Part shown: in pieces, positions 33,920 to 46,294 of the stretch
Layout: the number at the start of each line of letters is the position of its first letter
Position numbering within the stretch: position 1 is the stretch's first letter
Assembly (NCBI RefSeq): GCF_000004195.4
Contig: NC_030681.2
Location: 22,956,482 to 23,020,481 of the forward strand
Direction: 5' to 3'
Source: Xenopus tropicalis
Taxonomy: Eukaryota; Chordata; Amphibia; Anura; Pipidae
DNA: 64,000 nt
Notes under the pieces: model-generated
Databases searched by the model: none
What the model saw: only the letters and a program-made list of their open reading frames with translations
What the model was told of the DNA's origin: nothing
Translations under genes and position numbers: made by a program

Positions 33920-34455
33920 ACAGGTATAGGATCCGTTATCCAGAAAATTCCAAATTACGGAAATCTCCCATAGACTCCATTTTAAACAAATGATTCTAAT
34001 TTTTAGAAATGATTTCCTTTTCTCTGTAATAATAAAACAGTACCTGTACTTGATCCCAACTAAGATATAATTACCCCTTATTGGGGACATAACAGCCCTA
34101 TTGGGTTTATTTAATGGTTAAATGATTCCCTTTTCTCTGTAATAATAAAACAGTACCTGTACTTGATCCCAACTAAGATATAATTACCCCTTATTGGGGG
34201 CAGAACAGCCCTATTGGGTTTATTTCATGGTTAAATGATTCCCTTTTCTCTGTAATAATAAAACAGTACCTGTACTTGATCCCAACTAAGATATAATTAC
34301 CCCTTATTGGGGGCAAAACAATCCTATTGGATTTCTTTAATGTTTAAATAATCTTTTAGTAGAATTAAGGTATGGAGATCCAAATTTTAGAAAGATCCCT
34401 TATCCAGAAGACCCCAGGTCCTGAGCATTCTGGATAATAGATCCCATACCTGTAA
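33920..34455 (+). mobile_element. tandem-repeat TIR element, copy 4 (3 units)
   Basis: ACAGGTATAGGATCCGTTAT to GATCCCATACCTGTA. Two standard units and a terminal one with GGGGGCAAAACAATCC. Confidence 0.85.
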
Positions 34456-34595
34456 TAATCATCTTATTTGAGGTCAGCCTCCTCATATCAAATGATATTG
34501 AGATGTGTGTTGGATACCCTTAAGTCAATACAGTATTTTGATACCTCCTATTGCCATAATGACTTTTTCCTGTATTTGGTGTTATTAGTGTTATT

Positions 34596-34803
34596 TAGTG
34601 ATGAGCAAATCTGTCCATTTCATTTAGCTGAAAAATGTGCAAAACTTTGGAAAAATTTGCGAAATGGCGAAAAATTTGCGAAATGTGACTTTTTTGATGC
34701 GCCGTGTCTTTTTTTGATGCCCATTTCGTGAAAACTTTGCCGATGGCGAAATGTGGGATTTTGCTGTAAATCCATGTCTGGCGAAGAAATTCACTCATCA
34801 TTA
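34596..34803. mobile_element. TAGTGATGAGC-family hAT MITE, short
   Basis: 208 bp. Perfect duplication GTGTTATT at 34588-34595 and 34804-34811. Confidence 0.9.
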
Positions 34804-34835
34804 GTGTTATTTTCAGGTTAATGTACAAATAAAGT

Positions 34836-35098
34836 AACCCATTCTCCAGAAATCGTCAATATATGTGAATCCTATTTCCCAAAGACTCCTAGCAAAAATG
34901 TAATTTGTTCATGATAAACCTGGTTAATAACGATAACCAACTTAGCATGAATTCTAGTTGCTGGCAAAATAATGCTATTGGTTTTCAATGTTTTAATTGT
35001 TTTATTATTAGCCTATTGTATGGTGATCCCAATGGAAGCAATACCCCTTATCTGAAAAATCCCTGGCTCCACGCATTCCAGATTATAGATCCCATTAT
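34836..35098 (+). mobile_element. degenerate relative of the tandem-repeat element without units
   Basis: CCCATTCTCCAGAAATCG, CTATTTCCCAAAGACTCC and, at the end, CCCTTATCTGAAAAATCCC and GCATTCCAGATTATAGATCC follow the order of the terminal domains of that family. The ~113-bp array is absent. Confidence 0.5.
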
Positions 35099-35494
35099 TC
35101 CCTAATATATTAATTGTCCACATTAAATCAATCTTTCAAAAATAATTCTTTAGATTGAAACAGAATACGGATCACAAACAAAGTGTATCTTGGGAAATAC
35201 CACAACCATCTTAATTAGCAATGTCTCATCATCTAATAAAAATACACAATCTCTCACTTAACTATGGTAAAGTCTGCTGGGATTTATTATTTGCCTATTA
35301 GCATGAGAATACATGTCTTAAGTCTTGTCTGAAAGTGTGATTTGTGCTCTGTTACTTATTAAAAGAAATGTTTTTGTTTACTGGTGTTGCGTATGACTTG
35401 AAGCGCATGTTTTTTTTTTTGTTTTTTTTTTTGCTGTACCTTCATTTTTTACCCATCAAGTATATAATTATTTATAGAGTAAATGCTCTAGTAC
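35099..35494. other. unassigned sequence
   Basis: T-runs at 35410-35433. No gene. Confidence 0.35.
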
Positions 35495-35499
35495 ATAAG

Positions 35500-36391
35500 T
35501 GTAGGGACCCCAAAGAATTGGGCACGTCCAGGATTAGTTCCCCTTTAGACAGGCACCATGAGGGTGGCCTTATGAGATTTGGACACCTAAAGGTGGTCCT
35601 GGGTGTTTATGTGTGAAAAGGGAGTTTCCCTGCAAGTTAACAGCCACCACTAGATATCGCTGTGCTAAAAGTATAAAAGGGAATGACTCCCAGTTTCAGC
35701 AGGTCTTAGTCCTGGGACTGCTTCTTGTAAAGAAGCGTATAACAGGCTTGTGTTCTAGTACAGGAGGTACTGTAACAGGTCACTCTAGGAGTGACAGGCA
35801 GGCTAGAGAGAACGGGCAGTGATAGCCCCAACAGGAGAGAGAGGGGTTAAGACCCCCCAGCACTCATGGCTGGAGTTAAGGACCTGTAGTGTGTAGTAAG
35901 AGGAGCCAAGTCAGCACCTGGGAGTGTTCCCAGTGAAGGGGCCCTACGCGTGGACCGGGGTGAGTTCCTAGGTGGAAGCATCCGGCGGGAGTACCGGGGG
36001 TAGCCCAAAGAGAGAGTGTGTGACTTGAGCCATCTGTGTGACATCCTCTGAAGTGTTCTGCCTGCATCAATAAACAAGTTCATCTGGTTCACCATTTTAA
36101 CCAGTGTCTTGGTGGTTCATATATTGAGGATCCTCAACTGCCTGGTAAGCAGCTACCCCAAGGGAGGGGCAAGGTACCGGGAGTTGCTGGGAGTCCGGGT
36201 CCAAGGAGGACCTCATAGAGTTTTCCCAGGGAGGAGACATATAGTTCTACCTATACCTACCCTGGGTGGAGGCACGCCATTCATTTATATTACACCTGTC
36301 CCCCATAATAAGCGGGGGCTCAGGGCTCCTGTAGCGCCACACGCAGGTGATTGCGTGTTAAAAGTACAACCGTAGCCAAAATAGGGTTACA
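35500..36391 (+). mobile_element. solo LTR related to the LTR element at 22396-26713
   Basis: 892 bp, TGTAGGGACCCC to GGGTTACA, with TAAG on both sides (35496-35499 and 36392-36395), again a 4-bp duplication. Blocks shared in the same order with the sense strand of the other LTR: CACTCTAGGAGTG, AGCACTCATGGCTGGAGT, GGCGGGAGTACCGGG, CCTGGTAAGCAGCTACCCCA, GGTGGAGGCACGCCA, AAGCGGGGGCTCAGG. It has its own GTATAAAAGG (35671-35680) and AATAAA (36069-36074). The internal region was presumably lost by LTR-LTR recombination. Confidence 0.85.
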
Positions 36392-36439
36392 TAAGAATAT
36401 GTCAGGGGCAATGACAAAAGGCTGAATTCACTCTACCAT

Positions 36440-36697
36440 TAGTGATGAGCAAATCTGTTGCGTTTTCGCTTCACCATAAAATCTGCAAAACAGCGAAAAA
36501 TCTGCAAACCACATTTTGGCGTCTTTTTTGGTCGCCCACGCTTTTTTGACTCGACTGCACACTTTTTTGATGCGCTACTGAATTTTTTTTATGCGCAGCG
36601 AATTTTCACTGAAGTTTCGCAAAACAATCTGCCGTTGGAGAAATGGGGCAATTTGCTGCGAATCTATACCTGATGCAAAAAAATTTGCTCATCACTA
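36440..36697. mobile_element. TAGTGATGAGC-family hAT MITE
   Basis: TAGTGATGAGCAAATCTG to TTTGCTCATCACTA. Perfect duplication TCTACCAT at 36432-36439 and 36698-36705. Confidence 0.9.
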
Positions 36698-36716
36698 TCT
36701 ACCATTTAAAATGTTA

Positions 36717-37205
36717 TTTTTGAACATATTGGTGTGTAGGCGCCATCTCAGTGCATTGTGCCTGAGTCTGAGCTTTCAGGAGGAGCCAGCGCTACACATT
36801 AGAACTGCTTTCAGCTAACCTATTGTTTCTCCTACTCCCATGTAACTGAAGGAGTCCCAAGCCGGACTTGGATTTCTTACTATTGAGTGCTATTCTGATA
36901 CCTACTGGGAGCTGCTATCTTGCTCCCTTCCCATTGTTCTGCTGATCGGCTGCTGGGAGGGGGAGGCATATCACTCTAACTTGCAGCAAAGCAGTAAAGT
37001 GTGACTGAAGTTTATCAAAGCACAGGTCACATGGCTGTGGCCCCCTGGGAAATGAAGAATATGGCTAGCCCCATGTGAAATTTCAAAATTAAATATAAAA
37101 AAATCTGTTTGCTCTTTTGAAAAAATGGATTTCAATGTAGGATTCTGCTTGACTGATGTAAAAAAATGCAAAAAAAAACATGTTTCACGTGACAGAATCC
37201 CTTTG
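36717..37205. repeat. probable dispersed repeat
   Basis: ACATGTTTCACGTGACAGAATCCCTTTGA at the right end resembles a decayed T2-type terminus. The left end is uncertain. Non-coding. Confidence 0.35.
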
Positions 37206-38288
37206 ATAACTGAGCACTAGGAGGAACGAAGGGTTAGACTTATTTAGGCCCATAATGATCAGATTATAGACACTGTATGGCCTTAACGAGAGTGAGGTTG
37301 GAGACAGGGTAGAGGTAGCAGGTTTCTAATGGACATCAGATCCAGCAAAACCCAAATGCCTCCAGTGGCTCAGCAGGATACTAAACCTGCGGAATAGGCC
37401 AGAGTTTAAATCCCTAAGAGTCCTGACAGTAATATGGTAGCCAGTCATAAAAGGCTTGGCCTTGACGCTTGGAAGCTGAGTTACTAGAAATGTTTACCAA
37501 ATGTAAAAATGTTTTGTCCATTTAACACTTTCTACTGTTAATGTGTGTATGGATTATTCTTTTGCCAGTATAATTCTAAACTCTACTCTCCACTTATACA
37601 AAACTGGCTGTAGCTCTTGAGATTCCAATAGCCTGGGATATTTTACTTGTCATCCATGTTCTTAAAAGCATTAATATATTAATTATATGCATTCTATTTA
37701 TCTATATATTTATCAGTCTATCTTTTTTGAGATATTCTTTTTTTTTTGTTCTTTATTTATTTTTTTTAAACAATGATTTTGTTATTGTGTTCCTTTTCTC
37801 CTAATACTTTAATGCAACACAAACTTCAAGGCCATTGTATTTCTATCCAACACAATAAATATTTCTGTAGATATAGTATTTTGCAGGGAAAAACTACATA
37901 ACACACCAAGGCAGAGAACATTCACATCAAACTGCACAAACATCACAAAAATCTTTTGGGAATAGTCAGGGATAAAGCAACATCTGGACTGTTCTTTGTT
38001 CATATTGTTTTTTTGCACATTAAAATGCTGCGCAACTTATTTATTCATGATAGTAATATAATGAGAAATCTAAAAAACATGTCTGAGCCGCTTCTCTGTC
38101 AAGACACAGTTTTGTTCTCAGCTAAGTTATTCTTGAAAATCATTCAATAAAAGCTATACTTTTTATTTTTGGAATTTTGCAAAATAAGGAAAAAGCTCTT
38201 GAGGAAATTGGAGCCGAATATGCTGAAAATAGCAGGCGAAAAAATGACACATCTTGTATGTAATTCCCTGGTATAAATTAACTTTCGT
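37206..38288. other. unassigned 1.1-kb stretch
   Basis: T-rich at 37725-37770. No repeat ends or coding features supported. Confidence 0.35.
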
Positions 38289-38291
38289 TTA

Positions 38292-39136
38292 GGGGGCACA
38301 TTTATTAAGAAATTGTGCTAAATAATTTCGAGATTCATGAATGGGTTTTCGCCAGAACTCGAATTTTTCGAATTTTTCTAAAAATATTTTGCGATTTATT
38401 AATTAGGGATGCACCGAATCGTATTCAGTTCAGGATTCAGGCCGGATTCAGGCCGAATTCAGCTTTTTTTTAATGGATTCGGTTTCGGGCGAATCCACGG
38501 TCCCGGCCGAACCGAATCCGAATCCCAATTAGCATAAATTAGCATTCATAAAGGGTTAAATTTTAGGGGGAAAATTTTTCGTAGTGCACGCCAACTTTTG
38601 GCCCTCCCCCGTCCTAATTAGCATGAGCTAATTAGGAGTTGGATTTGGTTCAGGATTCGGCAGAATCTCTCAGGGTGGGTTTGGGGGTTCGGCTGAACCC
38701 AAAAAAGTCGGTTCAGTGCATGCCTATTATTAATGTTTGGTTAACTTTTTTTGTAAAAAAAAAAAATTCAACAGGTTTGATCTGTTGAGTACCATTGAGT
38801 CCTGTGGAGGCTTAGAATAGTAGAGGAATAGAATAGTGACAGCCTGTCCTTGACACATTTTCAAGGACAAGTTAAGCCCCTCAGTTTCACCCAGCTTCAA
38901 GGGGAACTTAAACACATTGTTTTCCTAGTGTGTCAATGCTCCTAAAATGTCCATTTTAATTTTTAATACTTTCAACTCGAAAAATTCAGGATTTTCAAAT
39001 GTAAATTCAGAAATTTAGTTCAAACAATTCAAGCATTATTGTGACATTTTATAAATACAGTAATGATCAGGTTTAATTTCCAATTTATATGACTTTTCAA
39101 AGCCAGAAAAAAAATGAATTTTAGTAAATTTGCCCC
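38292..39136. mobile_element. MITE with GGGGGCACATTTATTAA ends, carrying a nested hAT
   Basis: Left GGGGGCACATTTATTAA, right TTTAGTAAATTTGCCCC, TTA on both sides (3-bp duplication). Same class of ends as 1580-1897. The hAT element at 38404-38726 lies inside it. Confidence 0.7.
38404..38726. mobile_element. hAT MITE, TAGGGATGCACCGAATC family, nested
   Basis: TAGGGATGCACCGAATC to GTTCAGTGCATGCCTA. Perfect duplication TTATTAAT at 38396-38403 and 38727-38734, which dates it after the surrounding MITE. Confidence 0.9.
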
Positions 39137-39477
39137 TTAAAGAATAAATTAGTTTTTAGCTTTCTTCTGCTGAGTCCCACAAGGATGGTTAGAGCAAGGC
39201 CTAAATCAGTGGGATCACATAGCGTTGCCTCATCAGAAATGACTTGAGTTTGTGGCCAAAATATACACTATTAAACAGGAACATGTGCTATTAAACATGC
39301 CTTTCTCTTTGATAAATAATGCACCCCAGTATTCAGAAGTCAAATATCTGACATTCTAACTATTTTTATAAAATAGCATTTAGTCCCAGTTGACTTTCTA
39401 GCTGGCATCTACCATTTACTGCTTTGCATCATTTAGAGCCGCTAATAATATTTATTAGCAGTGATTTGGAAACCAAA
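39137..39477. other. unassigned sequence
   Basis: Nothing recognised. Confidence 0.35.
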
Positions 39478-40260
39478 TACAGGTATAGGACCCGTTATCC
39501 AGAATGCTCGGGACCAAGGGTATTCCGGATAAGGGGTCTTTCCATAATTTGGAACTCGATACCTTAAGTCTGCTAAAAAATCAATCAAACATTAATTAAC
39601 CCCAATTGGATTGTTTTGCATCCAATAAGGATTATTTATATCTTAGTTGGGATCAAGTACAGGTACTGTTTTATTATTACAGAGAAAAGGGAATCATTTA
39701 ACCATTAAATAAACCCAATAGGGCTGTTCTGCCCCCAATAAGGGGTAATTATATCTTAGTTGGGATCAAGTACAGGTACTGTTTTATTATTACAGAGAAA
39801 AGGGAATCATTTAACCATGAAATAAACCCAATAGGGCTGTTCTGCCCCCAATAAGGGGTAATTATATCTTAGTTGGGATCAAGTACAGGTACTGTTTTAT
39901 TATTACAGAGAAAAGGGAATCATTTAACCATTAAATAAACCCAATAGGGCTGTTCTGCCCCCAATAAGGGGTAATAATATCTTAGTTGGGATCAAGTACA
40001 GGTACTGTTTTATTATTACAGAGAAAAGGGAATCATTTAACCATGAAATAAACCCAATAGGACTGTTCTGCCCCAATAAGGGGTAATTATATCTTAGTTG
40101 GGATCAAGTACAGGTACTGTTTTATTATTACAGAGAAAAAGGAAATCAGTTTTAAAATTCTGAATTATTTGATTAAAATGGAGTCTATGGAAGACATGCT
40201 TTCCGTAATTCGGAGCTTTCTGGATAACAGGTTTCCGGATAAGGGGTCCGATACCTGTAA
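39478..40260 (-). mobile_element. tandem-repeat TIR element, copy 5 (5 units, reverse)
   Basis: ACAGGTATAGGACCCGTTAT to GGGGTCCGATACCTGTA. The divergent unit (TGCATCCAATAAGGATTATT) is now on the left, so the element is inverted relative to copies 1-4. Confidence 0.85.
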
Positions 40261-40827
40261 TAGCTAAATGGTTGGTTCTAAGAACATTGGATAATTTAAG
40301 TAGGTATGAATGCAGTGGCTACCATTTGGCCTGCACCTCCCTATATATATATAAGAATACATATTTCATAAAGTGATTCTTTTATTCATATAAGAGAATC
40401 CCATCCTAAGTGGCTGGGCTGAGCCTTATTTTTACATATGCAGATTATTATCTGTCTCCATAGAGCACTGACCTTTCCCTTGTACGGGGTTTGGCTCCCT
40501 GGGTACCTCAACCTGTGTCTTTCAAATCAGCACACTCCTCTGACAGCTGCTAACTGTGAGGCATGCTGGGAGCTGTAACTCAAAAGAATATGGAAAGCCA
40601 AAGGTCATTTGCCGACCATTATATTTTTTTTTAACTATAAAGAGCTGGTGGTATTATTTCCTGCTTTATCAGTGTTTAATATACTGTATAAAATAGATTG
40701 CAGGGATACAGAAGAGAAAGTAGCTTGTGGAATTAAAGGTATAAAAGGTAATATTATCTGCACATTGTTTGCAGTTGCATTGAGTCATGAATGCTTGTAG
40801 AAATTCCCTTACTTCTTAATGGAACAG
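40261..40827. other. unassigned sequence
   Basis: No supported feature. Confidence 0.35.
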
Positions 40828-41275
40828 GTCAATGTAAAAATAAAATTAAAAAAATGAAAAATAGATAGTTTAGCAAAAATGTAATCTATAAAAGCTGGAG
40901 TGAGCAGATGTCTAACATAATAACCAGAATACTACTTCCTTCTTTCAGCTCTCTAACCTCTTAGTTAATCAGTGACTTTAGAGGGGGCCACATGGGATAT
41001 AACTGTTCAGTTAGATTGTGAGCACTTAGGTCGCATTCAAATGCAAACTAACTGAGCAGTTATGTCCCATATACCCCCCCCCCTCAAGTCACTGATTGGT
41101 TACTGACTGCTAACTGCTTAGAAAGCTGTAAATGAGGAAGTAGTGTTTTGGCCATTATGTTAGACATCTGCTCACTCCAGCCTACATTTGACATTTTTGC
41201 CTAACTAACTATTTTGAAAACTTTTTTTTATTTTGCGCAGTCTGTCCATTTTATCTATTTTGATTTTTACACCAA
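40828..41275. repeat. large imperfect palindrome
   Basis: The arms, with GGAGTGAGCAGATGTCTAAC near 40900 and its complement near 41158, extend outward to AGGTCAATGTAAAAATAAAA and TTTTGATTTTTACACC. The centre carries ATGGGATATAACTG versus CAGTTATGTCCCAT. A fold-back MITE of unknown family. Confidence 0.65.
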
Positions 41276-41636
41276 ACTGCTCCTCAGAGAGCTGAATGTA
41301 CAACTGTTTTCTTACATGCAATGAAATAAACACCTCTGGTTTTATAACAAAAGTGATCATTTACCAGTGGAAGATGTATACATGCTAACAACACAGTTTA
41401 GCTTAAGTATTCTCTATAAAGCATTTCTAGAAGAAGGGACCTTGCACCAATATACTGGAGACTTAACAGAACCTGGATCTTGGATCACTCAAATTTACTG
41501 TACAGTATGTCCCATGAAATAAATACTTTATTCTTACACAGTACTTGATCATATTTATGCTCTTTGGCATCTTGAAAGATCGCCATAGCAGGGAGTCCTT
41601 CCATAACAAAAACATGCACACACGTGAAATAAAAGG
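41276..41636. other. unassigned sequence
   Basis: Nothing recognised. Confidence 0.35.
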
Positions 41637-41644
41637 CACGTAAC

Positions 41645-41853
41645 TAGGGATGCACCAAACCCAGTTTTTTGGGTTCGGCCGAATCCTCAAATCCATTGTA
41701 AGGGATTTGACTAAATACCGAACCGAATGTGTGCATGGAGAAAAATTTTCCACTTCCATGTTCACAACATTTAATTCGGTTTGGCCAGGACCGGCTGAAT
41801 CCAAACCCTGCCGAAAAAGGCCAAATCCTGGCCAAATACGAACCGAATCCCTA
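41645..41853. mobile_element. hAT MITE, TAGGGATGCACC family
   Basis: TAGGGATGCACCAAACCC to CGAACCGAATCCCTA. Perfect duplication CACGTAAC at 41637-41644 and 41854-41861. Confidence 0.9.
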
Positions 41854-41861
41854 CACGTAAC

Positions 41862-42458
41862 CTATAACCAATAAGATGTTCACATGCCTTCTGAGCTTCC
41901 CAACTGGTCTGCTCTTTTAGAATACTAAACCACTATACTATAGCACAATAACACTATACTAAAGCACAAAATCAGCATCTGAAAGGTGCAATATTTATTA
42001 CTGGATGAACTATATAACTAAGTATGTCGCAAGGTTTGCACCAAAACTGAAGACAACAGCAGTAGAACATGGAATTAATGAATGTGAAGCCTTTGGTGCT
42101 GTTATTTCAAGCATCGCTGAATTTGCTAATGAGTGAAATGTTGACAAATACTGGTGACAATCACAGTCAAAGTAGAGTAAGTGACAACACAAGAACTTAT
42201 ATATTAGCTACACAAGTAAGATTAATAGCAGCATCAGATTCGGCACTTGCAAGAGGTAAATCCCTCTTTGCCTGAAGACAAAGAAGATGATGCAAAACCA
42301 GAAACACCACATACCCAACTGGAGGCAACTGACATTCATGGACAATAGTCCTTCACAGTAAAAACAAAAATATTTTAGGGCATTTCTGTAGAAATCATAT
42401 ATGCATTGAAAAAAGATACCCAAACAGTAGTACTTGTAAATGCAGCAGCCCCAGGCTT
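41862..42458. other. unassigned sequence
   Basis: No gene or repeat ends seen. Confidence 0.35.
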
Positions 42459-42840
42459 AAAGGATAACTAAACCCTAAAAATGATTATAGCTACGAATAC
42501 CATATTTTATATACTGAACTTACTGCAGCAGCCTAAAGTTTCAGCACTCAATAGCAGCAATGCTTGTCACATATTGTGACATTTGTTTTCTATATTTATA
42601 TATATATATAGTGAATAAAGTACCCACTATTGTAAAACATAGGGATATTAGAAGGCAACGAGGAGTTCCATGACCATATAAAAGCAAGGCCTTCTAATAT
42701 CCTCATAATATCCTCAACAGGGGGTACTTTATTTATTATAATATGTAAGTTTTAGTGAGTCATGTGACAGAAATTACATCACTAAGCTCCAATTATAACT
42801 GATGACATCACTACGCACCGTTTATAAGGATATAATTTAC
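42459..42840. mobile_element. T2-like fragment with internal hairpin
   Basis: TTAAAGGATAACTAAACCC at 42459 is a T2-type terminus. Inside is an inverted pair built on GAATAAAGTACCC (42613) and GGGGTACTTTATT (42721), with TTAGAAGGC/GCCTTCTAA nearer the centre. The right terminus is not found. A short TA run lies at 42594-42610. Confidence 0.5.
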
Positions 42841-43109
42841 AGGTTGGTCCCATAGGGAAATTACCAAACTGTATATTATATTTCAAGTGTCCACCCCCCC
42901 CCCCCCCATCAATGTGGGGTACAAATTGAATCACATGCCTAGTAGAACCTAATATTCTCTCAGAGTCCTGCTCAAGGGCACTTGAAGGTATGATCAGTGT
43001 CACTAATTAGATGCATTTGAAATTAGGAGCTTTAGCTGCAGGGATTACTTTTTTATTAAATATAGCTGTTTGGGATAAAGCAATGCAGTCTCAGGCAAAT
43101 CCCATAATG
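42841..43109. other. unassigned, with poly-C at 42894-42907
   Basis: Fourteen consecutive C residues; nothing else. Confidence 0.4.
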
Positions 43110-43613
43110 TAAAAGAGAAGGAAAGTCATTTTGGTATTTTACTGCCAATAGATTCGCCACATTAGTGCCACCTAGAACAATATATTTATTCTCCAGAAAG
43201 CTTTACCATACCTGAGTAAAGAGCCCTAGAAGCTTTCTCTGTTTGTTTAAGATTACAGCTGCCATTTTAGCTTGGTCTTCATAGCTTCCAGCTTGCAGCT
43301 TAGCCATTATAGCTCAGATTACACATTCCCAAAGGTGGGGGGAGTGAGTTTTATGAATTCTTATGGGAGAGGGGTGCAGGAGAGGGGAGAGAGGAGAGAG
43401 CTGCACAGACTCTGGACCCAGGAATGAAGGATTTTTCTTAGAGAGGAAGTCTGATACCCTAAGAACATGTTTACAAAAAAGGAGACAAGAAATTGTGTGT
43501 TTCTTTTGATAGAGGATTCAATGCAGCATTATTGTGAGTGCTTATGGCTGTATTTACATAGACCTTTCTGATAAAGCTTACTTAGTTTTTACCTTTCCTT
43601 CTTCTTTAAGTTT
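43110..43613. mobile_element. T2/Kolobok-like MITE, copy 3
   Basis: AAAAGAGAAGGAAAG at the left and CTTTCCTTCTTCTTTAA at the right. The interior shares GTGAGTGCTTATGGCTGTAT, the purine-rich GGGGAGAGAGGAGAGAGCTG block and ACCTGAGTAAAGAGCCC with 63145-63797. There is no nested palindromic MITE in this copy. Confidence 0.6.
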
Positions 43614-44378
43614 GAAGCAGGAAAGTGATTTTTATTTTTATTCAAGGATGACAACTTGACTGAAGAAGTGGAAACCAAAGCACTGGACTTTTAAACATAT
43701 AAATGTTTAAAAATGGGTTTCATTAGAAGCAGAAACATGCACATTAATCAATAAAACTGTCTGAAATATTAAATGGGATTGTAACAAATGGGAATTATGT
43801 GGTTTAAGGACCTTAAGTAATTCATTTTTGGGGTTAGGGAAATTTTTTTTCTTCACTCATGCCAGTTGCTAAGGCAACAACTGAAGAGTCAACTGGGTGC
43901 ATATAAATTCCTTTTTTACTTCATCATGGGGAAAAAAATGTCCCCCTTTTTGACATGATCTTGATGCCCCTCTGAAAGCTCTCTAAACATCTAAAAATAA
44001 ATATAAATGGATACTTTTTTTTACATAGACATACACGATTCCTCAGGTTGAGAGGAAACCATTATGATCTGTCTATGAACTATTTGCCAACCCTGCTTAG
44101 TCTCATAGAGTCAATCTCTCCATTACCTTGTACCACTGTGAAATGATAAATTCTGATAGATGAAGTCCCTCTGTTCTCCTTAGTGGGTGGTAAATAGATT
44201 TTCTAGAAAGCAGAGAAGAAGAGTCAAAGTATCTAGATCCCTTTAAAATGGAGAAATGTGGGAAGGGGTTGCATTACACTTTGAGCTTAAGGGGGGGGGG
44301 GGTGGTTGGGAATGGTCAGAGACCTTTTTTGCTTAAGCCCAACTAAATGAGGTCATGTCAAAAAGGGGAGTATTTTTT
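43614..44378. other. unassigned sequence
   Basis: Contains a G-run at 44291-44301. No gene. Confidence 0.35.
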
Positions 44379-44669
44379 AATCTTTCTTACTCGTGAGCCA
44401 CAGTCAAATGTAAAAAGACTTGGGGAGCAACACAAGCACCATAAAAGTTCATGGAGGAGCCAAATAAGGGCTAAGATTGGCTATTAGGCAGCCTCTATGC
44501 ATCAGCTTACAGGGGCTTTATTTGGTAGGAAATCTTGTTTCTATTCAACCAAAACTTGCCCCCAAGTCAGGAATTCAAAAATAACTCCCTGGTTTGGGGG
44601 CACTGAGAGCAACACCCAAGGGGTTGGGGAGCAACATGTTGCCCCCGAGCCACTGGTTGGGGATCACTG
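44379..44669. mobile_element. hAT MITE, CCCCAACC family, left end truncated
   Basis: Starts within the family at TCTTTCTTACTCGTGAGCCA and ends GGTTGGGGATCACTG. The orientation matches 19657-19964. Confidence 0.8.
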
Positions 44670-45736
44670 TGCTAGAAGATGGCCCTCTGCTGCATCTGTA
44701 GTTTTTTTCCCAATACATATACTTTACGGCTTTTGTTCCTTCTTTACTAAAGAATATAAAGAAACTGCATTTTTATTTGCGATTAATGTGCATTTTATCC
44801 AATATCTCCATTCAGATATTTTTCTTAATACTGTATACCCCAAACCAGAGGGCAAATTTAACAATAAAAAAAATATATATGAGCCTAAATATATTTGAGC
44901 TTTATCAAATGCAAAAATCATAACATTTGAATGACTTTGCCACCTAAAACCTGTCGAGATTCTATAGACGTCAATGGGCGTGTATCTGAAGCATTCAAGC
45001 TAATTGATGTTTAATGTTTTATTGTTGCTATTCTCTTGCCTCCAGCTGTCAGCCACGTTATAATTAACATCATATGTTCATTTGCATTTCCCAGACCGGC
45101 TATCTTTCCTTTGGAACTCAAAGTCTGGAAGATCTTTGTCTCCTTCAAACCAGTCTCAACTTCATCAAGTGCTTCTGGAAAAGACACTTGTTTAAATCAA
45201 TTCTACAGGGAATCGTCTCCCACCAATTCTGTTTGAAAAAGGTTATTAGGTAATTTGTCTCCCTATTGGCTCAGCAATGGCAAAACAAACCATGTGGGTA
45301 TCAAGCTAGCATTTGTATAGACACATGAAACACTCTTGAGAGTAGATATGCATCTCAGCTAGACAAAGATTAGCAATTTTCATTACAGGTTTATGGAGAG
45401 AAGTCAGTAGAAAAGGAATCCATAACTAAGTTATGTTCCTCTGGGCACAGTCTTGTTGGATTGTCTAGTTTATCTTGTCTTTTGTGTTGAAGTTGCATTT
45501 TTTTTTCTATTCAAAGCTTTATTTAGGTAATAACATCATAGAAAGATACATTTTGTACATTGATTTTCCCCTCCTTCCCATGTACTTTCTATTTATACCT
45601 GTACATTTATTGTTTATATTGTTTCATTTAAACATCACAGTTTTATACATGTCAGAAGTTGCATTTTTAATACTCTTCCATCCCTGTCATCCTACAGTGT
45701 AAAAATGTTCATATGGAAGGGCCAGATTCAAGAAAA
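44670..45736. other. unassigned 1.1-kb stretch
   Basis: CATTTGCATTTCCC near 45081 contains an octamer-like ATTTGCAT. No exon or repeat could be supported. Confidence 0.3.
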
Positions 45737-46294
45737 TACCGTATTTTTCGGACCATAAGACGCACTTTTTTTCCCCCAGAAGTGGGGGGAAAAAGTCCCT
45801 GCGTCTTATGGTCCGAATATAGCCTACCGATATACTTTAAAAAAATGTTTTTACTTGCCCGTGTGGTCTCCGCAGGGCCCTCCTCTATTTGCCGGCGCTT
45901 AGCTATGGCGCTGTGCGCATGCACAATGACGCGCATGCCCATACGCATGCGCGTCATTGTGCATGCGCCAGAGCTAAGCGCCGGTAAATAGAGGAGGGCC
46001 CTGCGGAGACCACACGGGCAAGTAAAAACATTTTTTTAAAGTATATCGGTAGGCTATATGCTGGTACAGATGGGGGCAATATGTTGGGTGAAATATGTTG
46101 GGTGCTGCTGGTACAGGTGGGTGAAATATGTTGGGTGCTGCTGGTACAGGTGGGGGGCAATATGTTGGGTGCTGCTGGTACAGGTTGGGTTTTAATGCAC
46201 ATAAAATATTTTAGGACACTTTGTTTCAGAATCTTTTTTTCTTCATTTCCCTTCCCAAAAAATTGGTGCGTCTTATGGTCCGAAAAATACGGTA
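45737..46294. mobile_element. TIR element, TACCGTATTTTTCGGACCATAAG ends
   Basis: TACCGTATTTTTCGGACCAT (45737) is mirrored by ATGGTCCGAAAAATACGGTA (46275-46294). A second terminal motif pair, AAGACGCAC and GTGCGTCTTATGG, follows inward. It contains a ~230-bp palindrome (45827-46059) and a short minisatellite (46060-46190, units around GCTGCTGGTACAGGTGGG). I recall such ends in vertebrate DNA transposons but cannot name the superfamily. Confidence 0.8.
45827..46059. repeat. near-perfect palindrome, ~110-bp arms
   Basis: From ATATAGCCTACCGATATAC to its complement ending GTAGGCTATAT. The loop is a few bases near 45940 (CCATA). The arms include GTGGTCTCCGCAGGGCCCTC and AATGACGCGCATGC. A few mismatches, mostly in the inner part. 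Confidence 0.85.

Noticed and set aside
44497..44898. 133-codon open frame
   Set aside because: Its first half is a CCCCAACC-family hAT MITE read through; the same peptide recurs from other copies.
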